From contig NZ_RQPJ01000002.1 in NCBI RefSeq assembly GCF_003957295.1, forward strand, positions 1,024,555 to 1,088,554: a stretch of DNA of 64,000 nt, in the 5' to 3' direction. A model generated the notes under the pieces. That model saw only the letters and a program-made list of their open reading frames with translations, searched no databases and was not told the DNA's origin. Below, piece after piece: positions 1 to 9,383 of this stretch (its first letter is position 1; each line of letters starts with the position of its first letter). This DNA is from Arenibacter aquaticus. Lineage in GTDB: Bacteria > Bacteroidota > Bacteroidia > Flavobacteriales > Flavobacteriaceae. A program made the translations under genes and the position numbers.

Positions 1-1
1 T

Positions 2-334
2 AGCGCTATCACTGAGGGGCTTATAAATGTGTTGATAGAAAATAAGCGTATTTCTATTTTAAATGATGTTGCCGAGAAGTTCATTATTTTAAATGAAGCA
101 CGTAAAGGTCAGGATGTGGCCATGGTTACTACGGCAGTACCTTTGAGTGCTGATCTGGAAAAGAAAATATTGGGTCAGGTGGTTAAGTTGACCGGTAAGG
201 AATCCACTATACAGAACAAGGTGGATGAGAGTATCATTGCTGGGTTTATTTTAAGGGTAGGGGATTTGCAGTATGATGCAAGCGTTGCCAATAAATTAAG
301 CAGTTTAAAAAGAGAGTTTACAAATAGTCTATAA
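2..334 (+). CDS. atpH: ATP synthase F1 subunit delta (C-terminal part, cut by window start)
   Basis: The reading frame is open from base 2 to the stop at 332-334, so the gene begins before the window; the GTG at base 29 is internal. The visible ~110 residues are the C-terminal half of the delta (OSCP-type) subunit, with the typical pattern of a run ending NVLIENKRI, then ILN-EA-KGQDVAMVTTAVPL, and the closing GFILRVGDLQYDASV segment. The subunit joins the F1 head to the peripheral stalk at the cytoplasmic face of the inner membrane. It lies 58 bp upstream of atpA and is followed by atpG, the usual atpHAG order, so these genes are probably co-transcribed from a promoter outside the window. Confidence 0.93.
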   Translation, partial: SAITEGLINVLIENKRISILNDVAEKFIILNEARKGQDVAMVTTAVPLSADLEKKILGQVVKLTGKESTIQNKVDESIIAGFILRVGDLQYDASVANKLSSLKREFTNSL

Positions 335-392
335 ATAATTTTTTTGGGCGACCTTGGTTATCAATGGGGTCCTAATCTTATATCTATAACAA

Positions 393-1970
393 ATGGCAGG
401 AGTAAAAGCCGCTGAAGTATCAGCAATATTAAAAAAGCAGTTATCGGGGTTTGAAGCATCAGCTTCATTAAACGAGGTAGGTACCGTTCTACAAGTTGGT
501 GATGGTATCGCTAGGGTCTACGGACTGTCCAACGTTCAATATGGAGAGTTGGTTGAGTTTGAAGGTGGACTTCAAGGTATCGTTCTAAACTTGGAAGAAG
601 ATAATGTTGGTGTGGTATTGTTGAGTCCATCCAGAAATGTAAAGGAAGGATCTGTTGTAAAACGTACCCAGACCATTGCTTCCATAAAAGTGGGTGAAGG
701 TATTGTAGGGCGTGTTGTAGATACGTTGGGGGCACCTATTGACGGTAAAGGTCCCATCACTGGTGAACTATACGAACTACCCTTGGAGCGTAAAGCACCA
801 GGTGTTGTTTTCCGTCAGCCGGTAAACGAGCCATTGCAAACAGGAATCAAGGCAATTGATGCCATGATTCCTGTAGGTAGAGGTCAAAGGGAGTTGGTTA
901 TTGGTGACCGTCAGACCGGAAAGACTACTGTTTGTGTAGATACTATCTTGAATCAAAAGGAATTTTATGATGCAGGAGAGCCTGTATACTGTATATATGT
1001 TGCCATAGGTCAAAAGGCCTCTACGGTAGCCAACATCGCCAAGACATTGGAAGATGCAGGAGCTTTGGCCTATACTACTATTGTAGCCGCCAATGCTTCG
1101 GATCCTGCTTCAATGCAGGTATATGCACCTTTTGCCGGAGCGGCCATTGGTGAATACTTTAGGGATACCGGTAGACCTGCATTGATTATTTATGATGATT
1201 TGTCCAAGCAGGCAGTTGCTTACCGTGAAATTTCTTTGTTGTTAAGAAGACCACCGGGACGTGAGGCGTATCCTGGGGATGTATTCTATCTTCACTCAAG
1301 ATTATTGGAGCGTTCCGCAAAGGTTATTGCCGATGACAGCATTGCTAAGAATATGAACGATTTGCCAGACGCTTTAAAGCCAATGGTAAAAGGAGGGGGT
1401 TCCTTAACGGCCTTACCTATCATTGAGACCCAAGCAGGGGATGTATCTGCTTATATCCCAACAAACGTAATTTCTATTACGGACGGGCAGATCTTCTTGA
1501 CCCAAGACTTGTTTAACCAAGGGGTGCGTCCTGCGATTAATGTGGGTATTTCGGTATCCCGTGTAGGAGGTAGTGCCCAGATAAAATCAATGAAAAAAGT
1601 AGCTGGTACCCTTAAGTTGGACCAGGCCCAGTTCCGTGAATTGGAGGCTTTCGCCAAATTTGGTTCTGATTTGGATGCTGCTACCTTGAACGTTATTGAG
1701 AAAGGACGTAGAAACGTTGAAATATTAAAGCAGGCACAGAACGATCCTTATACGGTAGAGGATCAGGTGGCTATTATATATGCGGGATCAAAGAACTTGT
1801 TAAGCAAGGTTCCTGTTGAAAAGGTTAAAGAGTTTGAAAGGGATTATATTGAATTCTTGAATGCCAAGCACCGTGATATATTGGATCTACTTAAGGCCGG
1901 GAAATTAACCGATGAGGTTATAGATGTTTTGACCTCTGTGGCTAAAGATTTATCCGCAAAATATAATTAA
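393..1970 (+). CDS. atpA: ATP synthase F1 subunit alpha
   Basis: This 525-residue protein is the non-catalytic nucleotide-binding alpha subunit of F1. It forms the alpha3beta3 head that makes ATP from ADP and phosphate using the proton or sodium gradient. The order is an N-terminal beta-barrel (about residues 25-95), the central P-loop domain with Walker A GDRQTGKT near residue 171, the [12 protein letters not shown] segment typical of alpha, and a helical C-terminal domain. The length fits flavobacterial AtpA. It sits between atpH and atpG. The ATG at 393 is the first residue of a standard N-terminus ([17 protein letters not shown]), so the start is secure. Confidence 0.98.
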   Translation: MAGVKAAEVSAILKKQLSGFEASASLNEVGTVLQVGDGIARVYGLSNVQYGELVEFEGGLQGIVLNLEEDNVGVVLLSPSRNVKEGSVVKRTQTIASIKVGEGIVGRVVDTLGAPIDGKGPITGELYELPLERKAPGVVFRQPVNEPLQTGIKAIDAMIPVGRGQRELVIGDRQTGKTTVCVDTILNQKEFYDAGEPVYCIYVAIGQKASTVANIAKTLEDAGALAYTTIVAANASDPASMQVYAPFAGAAIGEYFRDTGRPALIIYDDLSKQAVAYREISLLLRRPPGREAYPGDVFYLHSRLLERSAKVIADDSIAKNMNDLPDALKPMVKGGGSLTALPIIETQAGDVSAYIPTNVISITDGQIFLTQDLFNQGVRPAINVGISVSRVGGSAQIKSMKKVAGTLKLDQAQFRELEAFAKFGSDLDAATLNVIEKGRRNVEILKQAQNDPYTVEDQVAIIYAGSKNLLSKVPVEKVKEFERDYIEFLNAKHRDILDLLKAGKLTDEVIDVLTSVAKDLSAKYN

Positions 1971-2061
1971 GCTTAGGGTGTAGAAAGTGGGATAGGCGAC
2001 GTTTTTGAACATTGCTTTAAAATTATTCCCAGCTCCAAACCCTTAATTCAGAATTAGAAAA

Positions 2062-2922
2062 ATGGCCAATTTAAAAGAAATACGTAATAGAATTGCTTCG
2101 GTATCTTCGACTATGCAGATTACCAGTGCCATGAAAATGGTATCGGCTGCTAAGTTGAAAAAGGCACAGGATGCCATTACCGCTATGCGCCCATATTCTG
2201 ATAAGTTATCGGAATTGCTACAAGGGCTTAGCGCTAGTTTGGATGCTGATTCCGGAAGTAAATTTGCAGATAATCGCGAAGTAAATAAGGTGTTAATTGT
2301 TGCCATTACCTCCAATCGTGGTCTTTGTGGTGCTTTTAATTCCAATATTATAAAGCAATGTAACCTTTTGGCCAAGGAAACTTATGCTGGCAAAGAGGTA
2401 GATTTCGTGGCTATTGGTAAAAAGGCAGATGATGCCTTGGCTAGAAAGAATAATGTAATAGCCAACCATAGTGGTGTATATGACGACCTAAGCTTTGATA
2501 ATGTGGCAACTATCGCGGAAGAGCTTATGGATTTGTTTTCTGCCGGTGATTATGATAAGATCGAAATAGTCTACAACAAGTTTAAAAATGCGGCTACCCA
2601 GATCGTAATGACAGAGCAATTTTTGCCTATTGTTCCTATGGAAGGAGAGGTTAATGTTGCTGCCGATTATATTTTTGAGCCTTCTAAGGAGGAGATCGTG
2701 GAAGAATTGATCCCTAAATCCTTAAAGACCCAATTGTACAAAGGTGTTCGTGATTCCTTTGCGAGTGAACACGGTGCCCGTATGACGGCAATGCACAAGG
2801 CAACGGACAATGCGACCGAATTGAGAGATCAGTTGAAGCTTACCTACAACAAAGCAAGACAGGCAGCCATTACAGGTGAGATCTTGGAAATTGTTGGCGG
2901 TGCAGAAGCGTTGAACAATTAA
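2062..2922 (+). CDS. atpG: ATP synthase F1 subunit gamma
   Basis: This 286-residue gamma subunit is the central rotor shaft of F1 and couples proton flow to catalysis. Two long coiled-coil helices sit at the two ends: the N-terminal one starts MANLKEIRNRIASV with the family's ITSAMKMVSAAKL pattern, and the C-terminal one carries ARMTAMHKATDNA. A Rossmann-like middle includes SNRGLCGAFN. It is the last gene of the atp group here; atpB/E/F lie upstream if the usual order holds, and atpD/C are not found downstream. Its last 20 bases, including the stop codon, recur at 3207-3226, where the tandem repeat array following the gene ends. Confidence 0.98.
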   Translation: MANLKEIRNRIASVSSTMQITSAMKMVSAAKLKKAQDAITAMRPYSDKLSELLQGLSASLDADSGSKFADNREVNKVLIVAITSNRGLCGAFNSNIIKQCNLLAKETYAGKEVDFVAIGKKADDALARKNNVIANHSGVYDDLSFDNVATIAEELMDLFSAGDYDKIEIVYNKFKNAATQIVMTEQFLPIVPMEGEVNVAADYIFEPSKEEIVEELIPKSLKTQLYKGVRDSFASEHGARMTAMHKATDNATELRDQLKLTYNKARQAAITGEILEIVGGAEALNN

Positions 2923-3226
2923 AAAACTGTTGGTTTTTAAGTTGGTCAGCTTCGAAGGGATTAACATTTGGGCGTAGCGGTAGCGGAGCCAAATTCACTA
3001 ATTCAGAGCCCCTGAACAATTAAAAAACTGTTGGTTTTTAAGTTGGTCAGCTTCAAAGGGATTAACAATTGGGCGTAGCGGTAGCGGAGCCAAATTCACT
3101 AATTCAGAGGCCCTGAACAATTAAAAAACTGTTGGTTTTTAAGTTGGTCAGCTTCGAAGGGATTAACAATTGGGCGTAGCGGTAGCGGAGCCAAATTCAT
3201 AAATTCAGAAGCGTTGAACAATTAAG
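2913..3226 (+). repeat. 101-bp tandem repeat, three full units plus a short fourth
   Basis: Three near-identical units start at 2913, 3014 and 3115, and an 11-base fourth begins at 3216. The period is exactly 101 bp, which is not a multiple of three, so this is not a coding repeat. Units differ by only a few bases (for example cttcgaag against cttcaaag, and aacatttg against aacaattg). Each holds a short AT hairpin (AAAAAC, loop TGTTG, GTTTTT) and the string GGCGTAGCGGTAGCGGAGCC. The first unit begins inside the last codons of atpG, and the last unit ends in a second copy of the atpG 3' end (3207-3226). Copy-number change by slippage is likely; the function is unknown. Confidence 0.95.
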
Positions 3227-3262
3227 TAGTAGCTATATTTCCTTTTTTGGAAAAAAATATAA

Positions 3263-3289
3263 TGCCCCACAGAAATGTGGGGTTTTTTT
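3263..3289 (+). terminator. Rho-independent terminator of the atp genes
   Basis: A perfect CCCCAC / GTGGGG stem (3265-3270 with 3277-3282) with a 6-base loop is followed by seven T. It lies after the repeat array, so the array should be part of the atpG transcript's 3' untranslated region. Confidence 0.9.
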
Positions 3290-3362
3290 GTGCGGTGGTT
3301 TTTGGGTAAGTGGTAGGCGGCAGCAGGGGTTTCCAATGGGGCAATAGATGGTTTACTGTGCT

Positions 3363-3393
3363 ATTTTCCAAATAAGCTATTTAACTATCTTTG
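3363..3393 (+). promoter_or_regulatory. Bacteroidota-type promoter for the flippase operon
   Basis: TATCTTTG at 3386-3393 matches the -7 consensus TAnnTTTG. A T-rich -33-like stretch lies about 19 bases upstream but is not a clean TTTG. The site is 47 bases before the start at 3441 and follows the atp terminator, which fits a new transcription unit. Confidence 0.55.
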
Positions 3394-3440
3394 TCAACAT
3401 TATTTAATTGCCTAATTTTAAAGCTAATTCATAGATTTCT

Positions 3441-4904
3441 TTGAATCCACTTAAAAAACTATTTAAACAGACCTTTATCTATGGCTTGGCTACCGTGTTG
3501 CCTCGGATGCTATCTTTTCTTTTAACGCCTCTATATGTCAGTGTTCTCCCTACCGATGGGTATGGGGAAGTTTCCATTATTTTTGCTTGGTTTGCTATTT
3601 TCAATGTGCTGCTGGCTTATGGTATGGAAACGGCTTTTTTCCGTTTTTACCACGATGCCTCTTTAAACAAGAAAACTGTGGTGACCACCTCCTTATTATC
3701 CATAGGGGCTTCTTCCTTTACTTTTTTGCTGTTGGCTTTTATGTTTAGAGGAGCTATTTCAGCTATCAGTGACATAGATCCACAATTTATCACCTATGCA
3801 ATATTGATACTTGTTTTGGATGCTTTGGTAATAATTCCCTTTTCGTGGTTGCGGGCCAATGAGAAGCCTATGCGGTATGCTTTGGTGAAGATTGCCAATG
3901 TGGTAATCAACCTTGGGTTGAATGGTTTTTTCCTAATAGCTCTTCCTATAATGGTGGAAAGCAATCCAGAAGCTCTTTTAAGTGGGCTGTATAGGCCTAA
4001 CTTTGAAATCTCATATATATTCATTTCCATGCTAATTGCTAGTGGTACAACGCTTTTATTGATGTTGCGCCTCTATTTAAGAAGGCCCTATGTTTTTGAC
4101 AGGGATATATGGACCAGCATGATAAAGTATGCTGCCCCTGTTTTAATTGCGGGTATCGCCTTTACAATCAACGAAGTATTTGATCGAATTATGCTGGATT
4201 GGCTTTTGCCAAATGATATTGCGGAAAGTGAAATAGGGAAATATTCTGCCTGTTATAAACTATCGGTTTTTATGACTTTGTTTGCAACAGCCTTTAGAAT
4301 GGGGATAGAACCCTTTTTCTTTAGTCACTCCAATTCCGAAAACCCCCAAAAGGCCTATGCGCAGATAACCAACTATTTTGTGATTTTAGGTAGTGTTATT
4401 TTGCTCTGTGTGGTGGTCTATGCCGATATTATAAAACTGTTCTTGGTTCCCAATTCGGACTATTGGGAGGCCATGTCCATAGTGCCATTGGTGGTTCTGG
4501 CCAGCTTTTGTTTGGGGATTTATCACAACCTATCGGTTTGGTACAAGGTAACCGATCGAACAAAATTTGGCGCCTATATTTCAATTATCGGTGCCGTACT
4601 GACTATCATTATCAATTTTGTCTTTATTCCGTATTTTGGGTACATGGCCTCGGCCGTGGCTACTCTGGTGGCCTATGCTTCTATGGTGATGCTTTCTTTC
4701 TATTTTGGAAGAATGTATTACCCAATTCCGTATAATCAAAGAAAAATAGTCTTCTACTTATTTTTTTCCATTCTGTTTTCCATGCTGTCTTTTTATGTTT
4801 TTAATCGTAATTTGATTATTGGCAGTATCTTTGTTATACTATTTTTTGGAATGGTGTATAAGTTGGAAAGCGATAGACTCAAACAAATATTTTTAAGAAA
4901 ATGA
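3441..4904 (+). CDS. Polysaccharide/lipid-linked oligosaccharide flippase family membrane protein
   Basis: This 487-residue protein is hydrophobic throughout, with about 12-14 predicted membrane helices, in the MOP (Wzx/MurJ-like) exporter superfamily. Such proteins flip lipid-linked sugars across the inner membrane. The N-terminus ([25 protein letters not shown]) is typical of flavobacterial lipopolysaccharide biosynthesis proteins placed next to dut. The start is TTG at 3441; no in-frame ATG lies nearby that keeps this conserved N-terminus. The stop overlaps the start of dut by 4 bases (ATGA), so the two are translationally coupled. The substrate cannot be read from sequence. MurJ itself is a less likely identity, because these are a separate branch. 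Confidence 0.85.
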   Translation: MNPLKKLFKQTFIYGLATVLPRMLSFLLTPLYVSVLPTDGYGEVSIIFAWFAIFNVLLAYGMETAFFRFYHDASLNKKTVVTTSLLSIGASSFTFLLLAFMFRGAISAISDIDPQFITYAILILVLDALVIIPFSWLRANEKPMRYALVKIANVVINLGLNGFFLIALPIMVESNPEALLSGLYRPNFEISYIFISMLIASGTTLLLMLRLYLRRPYVFDRDIWTSMIKYAAPVLIAGIAFTINEVFDRIMLDWLLPNDIAESEIGKYSACYKLSVFMTLFATAFRMGIEPFFFSHSNSENPQKAYAQITNYFVILGSVILLCVVVYADIIKLFLVPNSDYWEAMSIVPLVVLASFCLGIYHNLSVWYKVTDRTKFGAYISIIGAVLTIIINFVFIPYFGYMASAVATLVAYASMVMLSFYFGRMYYPIPYNQRKIVFYLFFSILFSMLSFYVFNRNLIIGSIFVILFFGMVYKLESDRLKQIFLRK

Positions 4905-5335
4905 CCATAAAGATCATCAATAAATCGTCCCACGCCCTACCTGGTTATGAGACCTTGGCTTCCGCTGGGATGGATTTAAGGGCCAATCTTACCCAATCTG
5001 TGGTATTGCAGCCCATGGAAAGAACTATTATCAAAACCGGACTTTTTTTGGAACTTCCTATAGGCTTTGAGGCACAGGTAAGGCCTAGGAGTGGTTTAGC
5101 GGCAAAAAAAGGAATAACCGTACTCAATGCTCCCGGCACAATTGATGCCGATTATAGAGGTGAGGTGGGGGTAATTCTGATTAATCTTTCCAATGAGGCA
5201 TTTACCATTGAAAATGGGGAACGGATAGCCCAAATGGTCATAGCCAAGCACGAAAGAGCCGATTGGATCGCTGTGGGAGAGCTCTCGGAGACTTCTAGGG
5301 GTGAAGGTGGATTTGGGAGTACAGGGGTTAAATAA
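4901..5335 (+). CDS. dut: dUTP diphosphatase
   Basis: This 144-residue trimeric dUTPase hydrolyses dUTP to dUMP and pyrophosphate. That keeps uracil out of DNA and feeds dTMP synthesis. The conserved motifs appear in order: AGMDLRA (motif 1), [12 protein letters not shown] (motif 2), [18 protein letters not shown] (motif 3), ERIAQMVI (motif 4) and a glycine-rich tail [10 protein letters not shown] (motif 5). The length is standard. The start overlaps the preceding flippase stop, and the gene is the second of the envelope operon. Confidence 0.97.
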   Translation: MTIKIINKSSHALPGYETLASAGMDLRANLTQSVVLQPMERTIIKTGLFLELPIGFEAQVRPRSGLAAKKGITVLNAPGTIDADYRGEVGVILINLSNEAFTIENGERIAQMVIAKHERADWIAVGELSETSRGEGGFGSTGVK

Positions 5336-5483
5336 ACAATTAGTTCCAAATGTACTGAAGCTCCTAGGCTTACTTTGGTTGGGAGGGTTTTTGTGAAGCC
5401 TTAAACATGGCTGGCCATTACGTTTTGGTACAGTTTTGGTTTGAGGTATGGGAGCCTATTTAGGTAAAGGGATTAATTATGAT

Positions 5484-6416
5484 ATGAATAGACGTGTTCA
5501 GATATTGTTTTGGGTCTTGGGATTAATTATGCTCCCTGCGGATTACTATGCCCAGGAAAATGGGATACCTGAAACGGAGAGTTCAGAAGTCTTTTTAGAG
5601 GAATATACCGATGAGTTTCAAGAAAAGTTTTTTGCTGCATTACAGCAAAAGAGCATAGGAAACTATGACAGGGCCATAAATCTTTTTTTGGAGTGTAAGC
5701 AATTGGAGCCGGGAAATGCGGTTTTGGATCACGAATTGGCAAGATCTTATTTGGCCTCCAAACAATTTGTATTGGCGCAACAATATGGTATCGCTGCCGT
5801 AGCGGCCAAACCAGAGGATTATTGGGTGTTGCATACATTGGTGGATATTATGAAGGGTCAAGGTGGCTCAGTAGAAGGCGTAAAGGCAAGGATTCCATTT
5901 GATGACCGTGTTTTAAAAGAAAACTTGTCGCTGATATATTATCGAGAGGGGAATTATGAAGAGGCTTTAAAAATACTTAACGGTATGCAGCGTTCGGAAT
6001 TTGCTCGGGAACTAAGTATGAAGATCAATGATTCCTTACAGCTTGGCAAGTCGGCAGCGCCAGAAAAGGAAAACTTGGAACCAGCGGCCGTAGAGGATAA
6101 TCCTATGGAGCACTACATATCCATAATATCCAATTTGCTGGCCAAAGAGGATTTAAAACGCGCGGCAGCGGTTAGCGCCGAGGCCCTGGAAAACTTTCCC
6201 CTACAGCCCTATTTTTATTATTCATCGGGTTTGGTTCTTAGCAGGGAACAGAAATATGGGGAGGCAATCGACATTTTGGAATCTGGTTTGGAATTTCTTC
6301 TGGAAGATGTGGATCTGGCAAATAAAATATACAAGGAGTTGGCCGATGCTAACAAGGCTTTGGGAAATTCTTCCAAGGCAAATATGTATCTTAGTAAAAT
6401 AAAATCGGGCTTATAA
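5484..6416 (+). CDS. Tetratricopeptide-repeat protein, exported
   Basis: The protein begins with a clear signal peptide if translation starts at the ATG at 5484 (MNRRVQILFWVLGLIML, cut near YAQ). An in-frame ATG at 5448 would add 12 residues that spoil the signal, so 5484 is preferred. The mature part holds TPR-like helical repeats in two blocks (about residues 40-140 and 210-305), with patterns such as GNYDRAINLFLECKQLEPGN and QKYGEAIDILESGLEF. A role as a periplasmic scaffold is inferred. The gene is 4 bases from the DUF4292 lipoprotein gene and in the same operon as the EnvC-like gene, a gene order seen widely in flavobacteria. Confidence 0.82.
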   Translation: MNRRVQILFWVLGLIMLPADYYAQENGIPETESSEVFLEEYTDEFQEKFFAALQQKSIGNYDRAINLFLECKQLEPGNAVLDHELARSYLASKQFVLAQQYGIAAVAAKPEDYWVLHTLVDIMKGQGGSVEGVKARIPFDDRVLKENLSLIYYREGNYEEALKILNGMQRSEFARELSMKINDSLQLGKSAAPEKENLEPAAVEDNPMEHYISIISNLLAKEDLKRAAAVSAEALENFPLQPYFYYSSGLVLSREQKYGEAIDILESGLEFLLEDVDLANKIYKELADANKALGNSSKANMYLSKIKSGL

Positions 6417-6420
6417 GGCT

Positions 6421-7206
6421 ATGAAATACGGTATTAAAAAATATTATAATTGCGCAGTGCTTTTCGCTTTTTTTATAACGGTGGTGTCCTGTAAAAGTAC
6501 TAGCCTGCTAAAGAGTGGTGCAGTAGATGAAAATATGACAGCAAAGGCGGTCATTAGGAACCATTATTACTCGCACATTAATTTTAAGACCTTAAGTGGC
6601 AGGATGAAAATTGATTATTCGGATGGCAATGCTACACAAAGTGTTAGCGTAAGTGTTAGAATGGAAAAGGACAAGGCAATTTGGCTAAGTGCTCCATTGG
6701 GCATAGTCAAGGCCTACATTACACCGGAAAGGGTCTCTTTCTACAATAAATTGGACAATGAATTTTTTGATGGGGATTTCTCCTATTTAAGTGATCTGTT
6801 GGGAACCGAACTGGACTTTAGTAAGGTGCAAAACCTCCTATTGGGAGATGCTTTGTTCGATTTAAGAGATGGGAAATATACCGTGGATATTGCTAACGAT
6901 AACTACTTGCTAAAACCTAAAAAAGCAGGAGACTTATTTAAAACCTTGTTTCAGGTAGAGCCCTTGAACTACAAAATGGCTACCCAACAATTGGCCCAGC
7001 CTTGGGAAAAACGTATGCTGGAAATTAATTATAATAACTATCAGAAGGTAAACAAATGGATACTGCCCAGTGAGATTTCCATTGTGGCTATTGATGGTGG
7101 GCAAACTAATAATATTAAGGTAGAATTTAGAAATATGGAGTTTAATAGGGCTTTGAATTTTCCATATAATATACCAAATGGTTTTAAAGAAATTGTATTA
7201 AATTAA
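6421..7206 (+). CDS. DUF4292 family lipoprotein
   Basis: This 261-residue protein has a lipoprotein signal peptide ending in the lipobox VVSC (cysteine near residue 24), so it should be anchored in a membrane from the periplasmic side. The body is rich in beta strands with alternating polar and hydrophobic residues and includes the pattern LSGRMKIDYSDGNATQSVSVSVRMEKDKAIWLS (split across about residues 59-92). It resembles the LolA/LolB-like fold to which DUF4292 is distantly related. A role in lipoprotein or outer-membrane handling is only inferred. One base separates it from the following LytM-domain gene. Confidence 0.85.
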   Translation: MKYGIKKYYNCAVLFAFFITVVSCKSTSLLKSGAVDENMTAKAVIRNHYYSHINFKTLSGRMKIDYSDGNATQSVSVSVRMEKDKAIWLSAPLGIVKAYITPERVSFYNKLDNEFFDGDFSYLSDLLGTELDFSKVQNLLLGDALFDLRDGKYTVDIANDNYLLKPKKAGDLFKTLFQVEPLNYKMATQQLAQPWEKRMLEINYNNYQKVNKWILPSEISIVAIDGGQTNNIKVEFRNMEFNRALNFPYNIPNGFKEIVLN

Positions 7207-7207
7207 T

Positions 7208-8452
7208 ATGAGAGGTAACCATTCGTATGTTATTTATATTGTGTTGTTTGCGTTCATGTTGTGTGGCGGTGGAATACTGGCGCAAACTAGTGAGCAGAAA
7301 GCACTGGAGTCCAAACGGGAGCAACTTCAAAAGGAAATAGCTGAAATAAATAGGCTATTGTTTGCCGAGAAAAAAGAAAAGGGAAATGTCTTGGATCAGA
7401 TGGAGGCCATGGACCAAAAGATCAATGTGCGCCAACAGCTGATTAGGGTTACCAATCAGCAATCCAATTTGCTCAACAGACAGATCAATACCAATATAAG
7501 AAACATTGGTAAGCTAAGAAACGACCTTGCTTTTTTAAAGGAAGAGTACGGGACCATGATCCAGAAATCCTATCAAAACAAATCCGGACAAAGTAGATTG
7601 ATGTTCCTATTGTCTTCGGAGAATTTTCTTCAGGCTTTTAAGCGATTTCAATACATGAAACAATATACCCAATACCGTAAGGAGCAGGGAGAGCAAATTG
7701 TGTTAAAAACCGAGGAACTTACCAAATTGAACAAGGACCTGTCTCAACAAAGAAAGGAGAAGGATAAATTGGTGGCCGAAAATACACGTATAAAAAATCA
7801 GCTTTATAAAGAAATCCAATCTCAGAAGGATTTGCTTAAAAGTATAAGGCAGAACGAGAGCAAATATGCTGCGGCCATAAAGAAAAAGAAACAGGAGGCC
7901 AAGAGGATAGACCAACAAATAGAAAGGTTGATTCGCTCTGCCATTGCTGCGTCCAATAAGGCAGCCGGAAAATCAACGGCAAGTAGTGCTGCAAGTAGCA
8001 GCAAATTTGTTCTTACCCCGGAAGCCACCATTGTGGCCAATAATTTCTCCGCCAATAAAGGGAAACTCATATGGCCGGTGGAAAAAGGGATTAAAAGGCA
8101 GGGTTTTGGTATCTATAGCGATGCGGTCTACCCTGGAATAAAGCACCAAAGCAATGGTGTAATCATTGCTACGGACGAGGGCTCCAAGGCTAGGGCAATT
8201 TTTGAAGGGGAGGTCATAGCCATTCTCTCTGTGCCAGGAGGAAACAAGGGGGTTCAGATAAAGCACGGTAATTATATTAGTACCTATTACAATCTTTCCA
8301 GAGTTTATGTCAAGAAAGGGGACAAGGTGGGGACCAAGGCAGATTTGGGGGATATCCATACCAGCAAGGCCAATGGTACCACCCAGCTAAAATTTTATCT
8401 TTACAAGGATACTACCAGGCTTAATCCGGAAGAATGGATATATCAATTATAA
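7208..8452 (+). CDS. EnvC-like murein hydrolase activator (degenerate LytM/M23 domain)
   Basis: This 414-residue exported protein has a signal peptide (about 1-25, cut after ILAQ), a long coiled coil (about 28-250, rich in K/E/Q) and a C-terminal LytM/M23 domain (about 300-410). The coiled coil plus LytM layout is that of EnvC, which activates amidases for septum splitting. Where active M23 enzymes have an HxH zinc pair (LHFE), this protein reads LKFYLYKD. The first zinc-site region reads GIKHQSNGVII rather than the usual H-xxx-D form. It is therefore probably not a peptidase but an activator or binder. It lies in the operon behind DUF4292. Confidence 0.85.
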   Translation: MRGNHSYVIYIVLFAFMLCGGGILAQTSEQKALESKREQLQKEIAEINRLLFAEKKEKGNVLDQMEAMDQKINVRQQLIRVTNQQSNLLNRQINTNIRNIGKLRNDLAFLKEEYGTMIQKSYQNKSGQSRLMFLLSSENFLQAFKRFQYMKQYTQYRKEQGEQIVLKTEELTKLNKDLSQQRKEKDKLVAENTRIKNQLYKEIQSQKDLLKSIRQNESKYAAAIKKKKQEAKRIDQQIERLIRSAIAASNKAAGKSTASSAASSSKFVLTPEATIVANNFSANKGKLIWPVEKGIKRQGFGIYSDAVYPGIKHQSNGVIIATDEGSKARAIFEGEVIAILSVPGGNKGVQIKHGNYISTYYNLSRVYVKKGDKVGTKADLGDIHTSKANGTTQLKFYLYKDTTRLNPEEWIYQL

Positions 8453-8458
8453 CCGATT

Positions 8459-9301
8459 ATGGATTTGAAAACAATAACCGATTTAAAAGGAACTTTTACT
8501 TTACACAATGGCGTGCAAATGCCCTATTTTGGTTTGGGGGTCTATTTGTCCGAAGATGGCGAGGAGGTAGCTAACGCGGTTAATTGGGCTTTACAGGAGG
8601 GGTATCGACATATAGATACCGCTTCTATATACAAGAATGAAGCTGGAGTTGGGGAAGGGATAAGGCAAAGCGGTATAGATCGCCAGGACCTTTTTGTGGT
8701 AAGTAAAGTTTGGAATGGGGATCAAGGCTATGAGAGTACCCTAAAAGCGTTTGAGGATAGCTTAAATCGACTTAAATTGGATTATTTGGACCTTTACTTG
8801 GTGCATTGGCCTGTAGAGGGAAAATATAAGGAAACATGGCGGGCCATGGAATATTTGTACCGGGAGAAGCGGGTCAGGGCCATTGGGGTGAGCAATTTTT
8901 TGCAACATCATTTGGAAGATCTGCTGGCCGATGCCGAGACAGTGCCTATGGTGAACCAGATGGAATTCCATCCGTATTTGGTACAGCAGGATTTGATAGA
9001 TTTTTGCAATAAAAATACCATTCAGTACGAGGCTTGGTCGCCTTTGATGCAGGGTCATATTTTTGAAATGGATATAATGAAAGAAATGGCCCGCAAATAC
9101 AATAGGACCATTGCGCAGATAGTTCTAAGGTGGGACCTGCAGAAAGGGGTGGTTACCATTCCAAAATCATCCAAAAAAGAACGTATCATAGCCAACGCCG
9201 ATATCTTTGACTTTGAATTGGCGCCGGAAGATGTAAAGCTAATGGACGGATTGGATAGGGGGAAGCGGTTTGGTCCGGATCCCGACAATTTTGATTTTTA
9301 A
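8459..9301 (+). CDS. Aldo/keto reductase
   Basis: This 280-residue NADPH-dependent oxidoreductase has the aldo/keto reductase TIM-barrel fold. The signatures are GYRHIDTASIYKNEAGVGEGI (Asp and Tyr of the catalytic tetrad), FVVSKVWN (Lys) and LYLVHWP (His). The nucleotide-binding IPKSSKKERIIAN motif lies near residue 238. It is closest to the 2,5-diketo-D-gluconate reductase-like group, but the substrate cannot be told from sequence. It starts 6 bases after the EnvC-like gene and is likely the last gene of that operon, although its job looks unrelated. Confidence 0.93.
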   Translation: MDLKTITDLKGTFTLHNGVQMPYFGLGVYLSEDGEEVANAVNWALQEGYRHIDTASIYKNEAGVGEGIRQSGIDRQDLFVVSKVWNGDQGYESTLKAFEDSLNRLKLDYLDLYLVHWPVEGKYKETWRAMEYLYREKRVRAIGVSNFLQHHLEDLLADAETVPMVNQMEFHPYLVQQDLIDFCNKNTIQYEAWSPLMQGHIFEMDIMKEMARKYNRTIAQIVLRWDLQKGVVTIPKSSKKERIIANADIFDFELAPEDVKLMDGLDRGKRFGPDPDNFDF

Positions 9302-9383
9302 AGTGATATTTTATTTCCTAGTTTTCAACAGCGCAATATCCTTGACTTATGTTTGTCTGTTATAATGGATGAGGGAATATCGG

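Noticed and set aside
511..1657. Minus-strand frames inside atpA
   Set aside because: Shadows of a conserved plus-strand gene.
9348..9355. TATGTTTG, a perfect -7 match on the plus strand
   Set aside because: No plus-strand gene follows; the next sequence is the end of the minus-strand thioesterase gene. An 8-base motif with two free positions is expected by chance.
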